From positions 63,324-127,323 of the forward strand of contig JYIP02000016.1 of NCBI GenBank assembly GCA_001051155.2: DNA of 64,000 nt, read 5' to 3'. Below are positions 52,171 through 60,836 of the stretch, piece after piece. The notes under the pieces are model-generated. The model saw only the letters and a program-made list of their open reading frames with translations, ran no database searches and was not told where the DNA came from. Made by a program: the position numbers and the translations under genes. This stretch comes from Chrysoporthe austroafricana (Eukaryota > Ascomycota > Sordariomycetes > Diaporthales > Cryphonectriaceae). Positions within the stretch are counted from its first letter, which is position 1; each line of letters begins with the position of its first letter.

Positions 52171-53556
52171 AGCCGGTTCTTTTCTTTTCTTGGATTTTTT
52201 AAGGGTATGCGGAAAAAGAATAATTCTGCTAGCTTTAATACCCGTTATTATTATATCGAGCTCGTTCTTGGCTTTATAAAGTTCTTTTACAAATAGTATA
52301 AGATATTTAAGGACTAAAATATATTAATAACCCTAAGCGTAATAAATATATTTCGAGCTATTTAATCTTTTCTGCTTATAGCACGTTCTGTCAGAATTCG
52401 AACTTGTTAAGCTTTTAATATAGCCAATATAAAGCGGACTTATCAAGTTTCCAAAGCTATTCGATATAACTATAGTAATTTGCAAGCGTATAATTTTGGA
52501 TAGTATCGATTGAATATTAAATACTGCTTTCCTTTTCGTAAGCGTTTTGGCAATCGAAATAGCTTTATTAAATAATATTTTAATAATCGGAACGATTTTC
52601 TTAAATATCGAAATAAATATTTTAAGAATTATTTTAACTTTCTTAGAAACAGAAAAAGCTTTTTAAGCAGCAATATTAATCTTTTCTTACTTATTTATCG
52701 AAAAAATAAAGCTTAAATTAGCAAAAGCTTGCTATCGGATATATCTATTAAAGCTTAGATTAAGAAAAGTCCGATATTAGATATATTCGTTTACTATTTC
52801 GTATTTATTTTTTAGAATAAAATAAGCATTCCGCAATTCGGTAAGATATTTGCATATTCTAATATTATATTTATCCTATTCTGAAATAAGCTATTTTATA
52901 AATAAAGAAAATTAAATATTTAACGGAATAGGAAAAGGAAAATTAATATTATAATAAAAAGTTTTAAAGAAAAGATCCGAAATATCTTGAAATAGCTAAC
53001 CGAGCTGCTTTTTAACTAATTTATATATTTTTTCTTTTAAAACTAAATTAATATTAGCAGAATTATCTGGATAAAAAGATAATCAAATAAATAATACGAT
53101 AAAAAAAAAGCATTTATTATCAGGCTAATTATTATTCTAGCTATTAAAATTGCTAATTTCAAGCTTTATAAAACGAAAAAAATAGAATTAAATATAATTA
53201 AGATTATTATATGCGCTTATTCGGCCAGAAAAAGCTATAGAAAAGGCATTAGCTAAATTGTTAATAATATCTTGAATGCAAAATTGCTTAAAGCAGCATA
53301 TATTATTTTTATCCATTAGAAATATATTATCTATAATATCAGAAACAAGCGCTATAGGATCCTTATCTAGCTTATCCGATACGCTCGTATTAGGCATATT
53401 ATAGTCAGATTAATTATAATTCTCAGAAACTGAATAATAAAGGGTAATAGGAAGAGAAGGAAAAGGCTTATCGCGCGATATTGCAATAGCAGCAGGAGCA
53501 TTAGATAGGCTATCTGACTTATTAGATACAATAATACAATTATCCTGATTATTCAT
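52171..53556 (-). pseudogene. N-terminal part of the copia antisense gene relic
   Basis: ATG at 53556-53554 (MNNQDNCIIVSNKSDSLSN) starts a frame that can be followed with few TAA/TAG stops to 52171: DPIALVSDIIDNIFLMDKNN, CIQDIINNLANAFSIAFSG, FQDISDLFFKTFYYNINFPF, YLTELRNAYFILKNKYEIVN. It is interrupted by element Z inside a Lys/Arg-rich segment and resumes at 30909. The two parts would make a protein of about 650 residues transcribed against the retrotransposon. Its function is unknown; it is neither gag nor pol. Confidence 0.55.
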
Positions 53557-53700
53557 TTTTGACTAAAGCAGCTACTAAACGGCTATTCTGTAATGGATTG
53601 TTATTATTATTTAGTAAAAGAAAGTCCTGAGAAAGAATAAGGGCATTTACTGGAAAGATATCAGGAAAGTGCCCTACTTTTTCTTTAGGCACTTGACCAA

Positions 53701-53714
53701 TCAGGTAGGGGGTA
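53701..53714 (+). promoter_or_regulatory. polypurine tract of the copia element
   Basis: GGTAGGGGGTA directly precedes the right LTR, the position from which plus-strand DNA synthesis is primed. It is a G-rich run in an otherwise AT-rich region. Confidence 0.65.
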
Positions 53715-53885
53715 TATAGAAAAGTGGAACAACTAGTACCCTAACCCTGGCATTTCTGTACTCTATATATTTCTGGCTAAGCATTATACAGTCATTTTCA
53801 TTCTCTTTTGTAGAAGACAGATTTCTATCTCAATATACTTATTTATTCTTTCCTATGCTCAATATTAAGTGCCTGTTTCGCCACA
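53715..53885 (+). repeat. right LTR of the copia element (171 bp)
   Basis: It runs from TATAGAAAAGTGG (TG of the left copy changed to TA) to TTTCGCCACA and is followed by the GTATC target duplication. It preserves the terminal CA lost in the left copy. Confidence 0.92.
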
Positions 53886-53914
53886 GTATCCTCAGATGGC
53901 AGTGCAACAGCCAT
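53886..53914 (-). pseudogene. start codon and first eight codons of the split GNAT gene
   Basis: On the minus strand ATG at 53914-53912 opens M-A-V-A-L-P-S-E up to 53891. The GTATC duplication (53886-53890) gives D and the first two bases of a Thr codon, and in the ancestral sequence this continues into 17172 and below (V-Q-L-L-P-I-N). Joining 53891 directly to 17177 restores one frame with no base lost or gained, which is strong evidence that this is the displaced 5' end of the gene at 16551-17177. The original promoter lies right of 53914. Confidence 0.85.
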
Positions 53915-54376
53915 ATCGAATCTTAAGACATGTGTGGTATATAGCTTAAAAATTAAAGTAATTTAATATTGAAAAAAAATTCTTTACATTTCCATTGCTT
54001 GGCCTAGATACGAAGGCATTCCTTTGTTATGTGTAGATTAAGCACTGATATCCAGCAGACTGACAAGTTAGCATGTAAAATGGCATAACAACTATTCACG
54101 CTATTGGGGTATATCATATGAATCAATGATGTTAGCGGAAAGCCTTAGCAGACTAGTCTGAATCACGCGGCGACTGTTGTCTGAGTTTTGGAATTTGTAC
54201 CTATACATTTAATAGAAACTTGTTACCCGTGAGCTCGAGTTACCACAGCTGTCGGCCCATTATCTCCGTGAAAAATGCTTGACAGCCAAAATAGTATAGA
54301 TTTCGAACCCATTTCCCACCCTTCTTGCTGCCAGCTAAACCCAGCTACAAAGCCCATATTTATATTATGATATTCA

Positions 54377-54483
54377 TATAGGTTAAACTGCCGGTCAGGA
54401 TGCTGCCGAGAGGTGCCCCGATACCCTTGGTGAAGCACAGCTGGATGCTGTCAAAGCACTCACCAATCTCGCGGAGAGTGAAC
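54377..54483 (-). pseudogene. fragment of a threonine aldolase gene (107 bp)
   Basis: Aligned without gaps to 61211-61317 in the threonine aldolase gene, with 6 mismatches in 107 bases by eye. It covers the PLP-lysine region, read on the minus strand as FTLREIGECFDSIQLCFTKG. The similarity stops abruptly on both sides. It is a leftover of a diverged second copy. Confidence 0.88.
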
Positions 54484-54608
54484 GCTACAGCCACAGCACT
54501 CCCCCCCTCTTCGTGTAGCCAGTTTCAGCCCGGAGCGAGTCGTACCACCTGCTATAGCCCCTAACCCCTCTCCCTTTTTTTATTTTTATGTTTATTTTTT
54601 CTCCCATT

Positions 54609-54657
54609 TCTCTCTCTCTCTCTCTGTCACTCACACACACACACACACACACACACA
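54609..54657 (+). repeat. CT and CA microsatellites
   Basis: A (CT)n run at 54609-54625 is followed by a (CA)n run at 54632-54657. Simple sequence, probably length-variable. Confidence 0.9.
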
Positions 54658-56772
54658 TGTCTTCTCATGCTCTCACGATGACAGCCTGTTGTCGAGGCCT
54701 ACTGTGGCTAGGGTGTAGGATCCCCGGCCCACGCTCGCCTGGCCCTCGACGGTCTTGAGAAGCTCCTCGACCACGTCGATGCCTAGGCCGCTAAGCCCAT
54801 CGCCGTCACTCTCCCGTCCTCCGGCTACTCGTAGACCTGGGCGTTCGCCGTGGAGCGAGCCGCGGCACCCACGGCGTACATCCGCAGTGCCCGGGCCTCG
54901 GCCACGTCCTTCTTGAGCGCGGTGAATTCCGCCTCGCCAGCGCGGCAAATTGCCGTGCGTGAGAAGGAGGCGCGGCCGGCCGGCGGCACATATTCTCCTA
55001 TCCGTTGTAAACATACAAAGGGCACTTCCCGAGGAAAAGGTCTGAGGACGCGCCGAGCTTGGCGGGCGCGGACACACAGGTTTGCCACAGGCCAGAGCCG
55101 GCGGCACACTTCTCGCAGGGGGACCTAGACACGACCGCGCATAATGACGACCTCGCCTTTTTTAAAAGCGGAAAAAGCCGTCTTCGAGGAGCACAGCGGA
55201 AGATCAGACGGAGATTCAGGATATTACCGCCGCCTCCTAACCCGACAGTCTAGCTGGGGGAGGTACGTCTGGAGATAGACTGCGCTGCCCGCTGCCCGCT
55301 GGTCAGCTGCGAGATTAGGCGAAGCATCGTAGCTTTGTATTACTGCGTTAGGTAGCTACTACATCTCCCCACCCACTACGGAATCCGAAACATTCCAGGA
55401 GAATGAAAGCCCAAAGAAGTAGACAAGGTCGTCTGCAACGCAGGAGTCGGATCTCGCGGGGCTGCCGCAAGGATTCCAACCATTGCCCCACAATCGTAGA
55501 CGGCGCCGACGACATCTCAGACGATACAGCCACGGAGGCTCCAGCTCAGACGCCCCGCTCTCGCCATTCGCGGCGGGGAGCAAGACTGGCCGCTGGCCGC
55601 TGGCAGACAATCCCCACACCCGAAGAGCTGAAGGGGAAAGTAAGGTGAGAGCGACCGGGCGGAGACGATCTTCTCATCGGCCGCGTTTCCCAGCCGTGCT
55701 CGCAGCGTACGACCCCGGTCAGTCTACCATTACACGTTTCGCTAGCTAGCATGACTGGGTGCGGCTATAAACCCCTTATTGCCTCCTGAGAGTCGGCAGG
55801 GGAAAAGCTCAAGAGGCCAGCCGGTGAGAAGACAAGAAACGAGGACGAAGGAGGAAAGGCGAAATAAAAGATCGCTACGCACCGTGGTAGTGATGACCAC
55901 GGTTGCCGTCGCTATGACTATTGCACGGGCAGAGGGATATGGTAATCCCCAGGTCGGCGCAGCTCGCACCGTCCAGCCCGACCCGGGACTCCCAAGGGAT
56001 AGACCGCTTCAACGATATACCGACAAACGCTATTTCCGCAAGAACCGTCAGAATTTCCAATCACCAGGGGAAATAGCTGCCACGTATCGACCGCAGCACA
56101 CAGCAATAGTTGACGTGGTCACCATCCCATCTCGCTGTCTGCCGCAGACACGGTACGGGGTTTCGAACCCTTCGATGCCGCGGCCGAGAAGAAGGTTGTC
56201 CTTCCCACAGGGCGACCAGGACCCGCGGGTCATTGTTGCGTGTCGGGAGCAGGGCAGGCTGGGTTGTAGCACACTGACGCCCCATCCACGCGAAACAATT
56301 CACCTAAGCGTGCCACCCACGCACCTGGAATAGAAGAGAGAAGTAGGAGGAAGGAGATCCGCAGATAGCGGCGCCACCGGTACTTTTTCGGTCCCCGGGG
56401 AGGTTTGAGAGGGGAGGGGGCAGGAGAGCCTGCAGTCCAAACTACACGTTAGCAATAGAAATAACGATGGGTATTGAAAGAAGGGCGGCAAGGACGCAAC
56501 AGTTAATGTCGTCAATACCTAGTATCTCCCACCCATGGCCACGAAGACGGGAAAGTAGTAGGACGAGAAAGAAGATAATTGTATTGGGAACAGGCCTCCT
56601 CCCCTAACGAGGGCTGGACAGAGACAAAGAAAGGGGCTGTCTAGCAAAAGCCCAGAAGTACATCCTGTGGCTCAGAGCTGAAGGAGAAGCATCAAGCAAA
56701 TGTGGTCCAAAGACAAATGAAGGTATCAGGGCACAGGGAGAAGCCAGAAGCATCGTGTGCAGGACAGAAACA

Positions 56773-56883
56773 CTATGACGCCATGCTCCCGAGACGCCTT
56801 GCCCCTCTGGGATAAGCGTCCTCCTCAGGACAGGGGCAGGCCATGACGACATGCTCCTGTCGCCTTGCCTCTCTGGGACAAGC
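56773..56883 (+). repeat. pair of about 45-base direct repeats
   Basis: TATGACGCCATGCTCCCGAG at 56773 and onward (ending CTCTGGGATAAGCG) recurs as CATGACGACATGCTCCTG at 56841 and onward (ending CTCTGGGACAAGCG). The spacing is about 68 bases. Confidence 0.6.
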
Positions 56884-57037
56884 GGGGCCAACATTCCAGC
56901 TTCTTGGTGGCCGATAAACAATTTATTGCTCTTCCACGCTCATCATATTGAATACTGCTAAAGATACGCGCTTCACTGTAAGAGCATACGTCTAGATCAG
57001 AAGGTATGAGGACACCGAACCCTACGATGACGAAATC

Positions 57038-57574
57038 CATATTAACGCGATGTCTCAGGAGGTGAGACGCCTGCGAGAGGCTCTAGCGGGAGCGAACAAA
57101 CGCACCGACGACGAGCGCCAACGCGCCGACAAGGCAGAGGAGCAGAGGCGGCCGACTACACCGAGCGAATACATCCCACCCTCCCACGAGCTCGTCTTTC
57201 CAAGACTGAGCGTGGAGAGCGACCCGGTCCTTACATCCCGGGTTCCAACCACCAATCCTCGCATCAACGCGATGTCTCAGGAGGAGGTGAGACGCCTGCG
57301 AGAGGCTCTAGCGGAAGCGAACAAACGCGCCGATGAAGAGCGCCAACGCGCCGATGAACAGCGCCAACGCGCCGATGAAGAGCGCCAACGCGCCGATGAA
57401 GAGCGCCAACGCGCCGATGAAGAGCACCAACGCGCCGACAAGGCAGAGGAGCAGAGGCGGCTGACTACACTGAGCGAATACATCGCAGCCTGCCACGAGC
57501 TCGTCTTTTCGAGACTGAGCGTGGAAAGCGACCCGGTTCTTACATCCCGGGGTTCAATTACCAACCCTCGCAAC
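57038..57574 (+). repeat. tandem duplication and 21-base repeats at the 5' end of the Spok-like gene
   Basis: The block from AACGCGATGTCTCAGGAGG (about 57044) to the VESDPVLTSR codons recurs from about 57266. Unit 1 spans residues 1-74 and unit 2 residues 75-175. Unit 2 contains about four additional 21-base repeats encoding RADEERQ-like heptads (about 57330-57430). The frame is kept throughout, so the duplication lengthens the coiled coil. Confidence 0.85.
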
Positions 57575-59584
57575 AAACTCTGCCCAGCACATCTGAGGCC
57601 GTGGTCCAACTTCCACGAGCAGCAGAAAGGTGTCCTTTGCCAAATCCTTGACAAATTTCCTGCCGAACGCCGTGCTTTCGAGAGCCTGGATGGCCTGATT
57701 GCGCACGCTAACCTGGTCTCTACGCCAGTAGCGGACGAGAAATCACTCGAACTTTTCCAGCATATCAGCATCGAGTTCCCAGTTCAGCGCATCGTGAATC
57801 AGCTCGGAGAGGTGGACGCCACTAGGACCCAATTCGGCCTTGGAACAGATATCACTTTTGTGAATCATCCTCACGCTCTCAGCGATGGGTCCACAGAAGT
57901 TGCCGATCGACAGCCCCGTCACACATCACAGCTCCGACCCGACCAAATATGTGTCTATCGGTCAGACGATAGCGACGGCAACAAAACACAAACTATGGTC
58001 TACATTATCGAATACAAGGCCCCACACAAATTAACAGCTCCACATCTCCGCGCCGGTCTGCATCCTATGGATATCTACAATGACGTTGTTAACCGACAGA
58101 CGATTCCCGATACTGAGGAATCGGCAGCACATTTCCAGTATACTGCGGAAAAGCTGACGGCTGCCGCTATCAGCCAGACGTATCATTACATGATTTATGG
58201 CGGGATCGAATACGGTCTTCTGACGACGGGCGAAGCGATCGTCTTCCTTAAGGTCGACTGGAAAGAGCCCGGAGTCCTTTACTACCACCTGGCAGAACCT
58301 GGCCCCGAGGTCGCGGCGCACCCGGCCGAAGCCTTGTATTGGACAGCCGTCGCTCAGTCTCTGGCATTCAGCCTGATAACCCTCGGTCCGGAACGACAAA
58401 CATATGGGCAGAAGAGGCGGAAAGATGCCATGAAGCTCCTGAATACATGGGCCGAGGACTTCAATGCTGTGTACCATTCGATTCCTCGAGACGCACGGTC
58501 ACCCCCGGTTGACTCGCCTGCGTATAAACCCACGACGTATTCCGCCGTGAACCGATCGCCCTATCCACTCCGTCCACGTCGACATCATCCTGTTGATCAA
58601 GACGAACCCGAGAAGATACCGCCAAGGAGAAGTCCACCGGATTCGTCTGATGACGAGTCAGATCCTCCTCTTCACTGCACGCCCACCCCGGCTGAACGTG
58701 GAGGGCCCTCCGACCCCCGGCGCTGCCGCGTAGTCGAACGGCAGCGTGAGCCTGGCCAACAGGAACGACAGCATGGATCTGGCCAAAAGTACTGCACGCA
58801 GCGGTGCCTCCTGGGTCTGGTCGAAGGAGGCTTGCTCGATACAAGATGTCCGAATATAGCGTTCCATGCCGGACAGCGTCGTGCTGCCAATGCTAGTGAT
58901 CGCCATCCCGTTGATCATAAGGAATGGCTCCGACTTCTCCGGGAGCAGCTAAAGAAATCACTCGATGACGGGATAACCCCGCTGGGGGTAGGAGGTGCGC
59001 GCAGTGTCCTCTTCAAGATGACCCTGCTTGCGTATGGGTACACCTTCGTCTGCAAGGGTACCGTGTCGGCGTTTATCCCGGACCTTGAGCACGAAGCTGC
59101 CGTATACGAGCGCCTCCGGCGAATCCAAGGCATTTACGTACCTGTCTTCCTCGGGGCTATCGATCTTCGATCGGTAGACCAGACTTACTACTATGACTTT
59201 CAAGTCAATATAGTGCACATGACGTTTCTGTCATGGGGCGGCCAACCCTTGGATAGGGTAGAATTTGCCGGCAAGGCAAAGGAACTTGAAGATGATGCTG
59301 CTCGGTCATTGCAGGCGATTCACCGAGAGGGAGTGGTGCACAAGGATATGCGAAGCGCAAATATGCTGTTCGACGCAACGACCAAACAGCTGATGATTAT
59401 TGACTTCGAACGGTCTATACTACTAGAACCTCGAGCTCCGTTGGGACGATTGGAGCCAAACAAGCAAGCCCGGAACCAGAATGGGGAGAAGGTGGATCGT
59501 TCATACAGGCGAGATCGAGGCTTTGATGATGATATCGCGATGGCAAGGGTACCGTTCTTGAAGAGGCCTCTTCATAGGACCTGA
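57050..59584 (+). CDS. Spok-like protein: coiled coil, PD-(D/E)xK nuclease-like domain, Cys/His cluster, kinase-like domain (844 aa)
   Basis: Single exon of 844 codons. Domain order: residues 1-140, charged coiled coil with heptads (RADEERQ) and an internal duplication; about 180-480, a nuclease-like domain with PD at 297-298 (LRPDQICVYR) and ExK at 321-323 (IIEYKAPHK), then QTYHYMIYGGIEYGLLTTGE; 480-580, a disordered Pro/Arg-rich linker; 582-606, a C-x3-C-x13-C-x5-H cluster; 640-800, a kinase-like fold with TFVCKG (Lys669), HKDMRSAN (Asp766, Asn771) and IDFE (Asp785). This is the architecture of Podospora Spok proteins, single-gene meiotic drivers in which the nuclease part is linked to killing and the kinase part to resistance. 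All listed motif residues are present, so the gene looks intact. The start could instead be Met75 (57272), since residues 1-74 duplicate that region. Drive activity is inference; non-driving relatives exist. Confidence 0.8.
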   Translation: MSQEVRRLREALAGANKRTDDERQRADKAEEQRRPTTPSEYIPPSHELVFPRLSVESDPVLTSRVPTTNPRINAMSQEEVRRLREALAEANKRADEERQRADEQRQRADEERQRADEERQRADEEHQRADKAEEQRRLTTLSEYIAACHELVFSRLSVESDPVLTSRGSITNPRNKLCPAHLRPWSNFHEQQKGVLCQILDKFPAERRAFESLDGLIAHANLVSTPVADEKSLELFQHISIEFPVQRIVNQLGEVDATRTQFGLGTDITFVNHPHALSDGSTEVADRQPRHTSQLRPDQICVYRSDDSDGNKTQTMVYIIEYKAPHKLTAPHLRAGLHPMDIYNDVVNRQTIPDTEESAAHFQYTAEKLTAAAISQTYHYMIYGGIEYGLLTTGEAIVFLKVDWKEPGVLYYHLAEPGPEVAAHPAEALYWTAVAQSLAFSLITLGPERQTYGQKRRKDAMKLLNTWAEDFNAVYHSIPRDARSPPVDSPAYKPTTYSAVNRSPYPLRPRRHHPVDQDEPEKIPPRRSPPDSSDDESDPPLHCTPTPAERGGPSDPRRCRVVERQREPGQQERQHGSGQKYCTQRCLLGLVEGGLLDTRCPNIAFHAGQRRAANASDRHPVDHKEWLRLLREQLKKSLDDGITPLGVGGARSVLFKMTLLAYGYTFVCKGTVSAFIPDLEHEAAVYERLRRIQGIYVPVFLGAIDLRSVDQTYYYDFQVNIVHMTFLSWGGQPLDRVEFAGKAKELEDDAARSLQAIHREGVVHKDMRSANMLFDATTKQLMIIDFERSILLEPRAPLGRLEPNKQARNQNGEKVDRSYRRDRGFDDDIAMARVPFLKRPLHRT

Positions 59585-60836
59585 TTCCGATGGCAAGTGT
59601 GGACTACCTGATATCCTACACTCAAGACAAAGTTCCACTCTTCCAAGTCTCGTTTCCTCCTTTGGCAGACCACTTCATCAGTGACTATTTAATCAGCCAG
59701 ACATCTCTTTTCGACAAACTAGTAGACAGAAAGTGAGATACTGATCGAAAAATCATCTCTACTCGGATAATTCGGCATCGATCTCTTCAACAAGAACTAT
59801 CTAAGTGCTGTTTAGCCTGATTTTAAGCCTTCTATATAGCCTCGATATTAGCAAATATAGAATTTACCATTGATTGACTTATATCGAGTGTCTCGTTCTG
59901 GAAGGAAGAAAGGCTTTCCATACCGATATCTTACGAGTACTTGAGTAACTTTTAACAGATAGCCGCCAACAAGAGGCACATGAATGGGGTAGTGTTGCGT
60001 GCGTAGGCCGTAAGCTCGCCGGAGCAAGACTTTCTGAATGCAGTGAAGAAAAAGGTACCATGCTACTAACAATGAACGGTGTGTTCAATATCAAACGCCA
60101 CCATACCTTGCCTCACCCACCTCTAGGAGTAAATTCAGCTGCGCGCGACCAGTAGCATCCGAAAAGCCCCTCCTTCTCGCCCTCCCATTCCCTCACAGCA
60201 CTCGGAAGGATCAATCCTATAGATAAGGTCAGTCCAAAAAGGCAGGCAGTACGAAACAAAGGTCTATCTCGTATTATATGTCATAGAAAACAAATCGCTT
60301 TGTAAACGGCGAGGCAATGCTTATCACGGCTCTCGGAAGCCTGCGCTAGGTTGAGTGACTTGAGGCTATAACTCTACCATCGCCCTCGATTATGTGGCGG
60401 CATCAACGCGAAGTCATTGTGCTATCCACTGGAACTAGAAGCTGCCAAAAGGCAAAGACGATCGTGATGGCCCTCATTTCTCTGAACGAAGGTTGAAGCG
60501 TCAGGTCGTACGGCATGCAACTGAAGAGCGAGCCGTCAGATTGCAAGGTTGTGGCCGGAAAAAGTAACATAAATAGAAAAGATTGAAGACCAGTCAAATC
60601 AATGGAAGCTAGCTTCAAGTAGGGTACGAAAAATGAAAACTATTGATTGAAACCTTCCTACAACGTAAGAATAACCATCTCGTATACTATCCTTTACAGG
60701 AATAATTGAAGGAAAAAGCGCAATCCCAACGTGCCACATTGACGAGCCCGCTATAAAGACACGTTGAACTATTTATATACTAAAACATCTGAAATTAAAA
60801 CAATGGATTGTCCTAAGAAGATCTGGGTGGACACGC
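59585..60836. other. intergenic between the Spok-like gene and threonine aldolase
   Basis: 1.25 kb between two convergent genes. No open frame with recognisable domains and no repeat or RNA gene seen. A pyrimidine-rich plus-strand stretch after 59640 may belong to the Spok-like 3' UTR. Confidence 0.4.

Larger units (their letters stand above)
17178..53885 (+). mobile_element. outer Ty1/copia LTR retrotransposon, heavily mutated, host of three nested insertions
   Basis: The element is bounded by 171-base LTRs and GTATC target duplications. Removing the nested elements leaves about 8.0 kb. Order on the plus strand: LTR, primer site, gag, protease (split by gypsy A at 19041/26445), integrase, reverse transcriptase, RNase H. 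That is the copia order, integrase before RT. The roughly 2 kb between RNase H and the right LTR hold an antisense gene relic, which explains the unusual length for a copia element. Many in-frame TAA/TAG and D-to-N changes at the active site show the element is dead. It lies inside a GNAT gene. Confidence 0.93.
53915..57049. other. intergenic: former GNAT promoter side, threonine aldolase relic, simple repeats
   Basis: Three kilobases from the island to the Spok-like gene. It holds the displaced GNAT 5' flank, a 107-base threonine-aldolase relic (54377-54483), simple-sequence runs (54609-54657) and a GC-rich stretch (54670-56400). In the latter many overlapping frames are open only because of high GC; one minus-strand run (AEFTALKKDVAEARALRMYA, about 54830-54960) looks protein-like but has no start, splice sites or known family. 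Base composition here is sharply different from the island. Confidence 0.4.

Noticed and set aside
17400..53700. Dozens of 60-120-codon open frames across the island as host genes
   Set aside because: They are pieces of gag, pol or the antisense relics, or shadows on the other strand, left open between mutation-made stops.
54673..55107. Minus-strand GC-rich frames as a functional gene
   Set aside because: Three overlapping frames are open at once, and the only protein-like stretch has an in-frame stop and no start; at best a relic.
55779..56333. 184-codon plus-strand frame as a gene
   Set aside because: Arg/Pro/Gln-rich, low-complexity translation with competing open frames on the other strand, as expected from GC-rich non-coding DNA.
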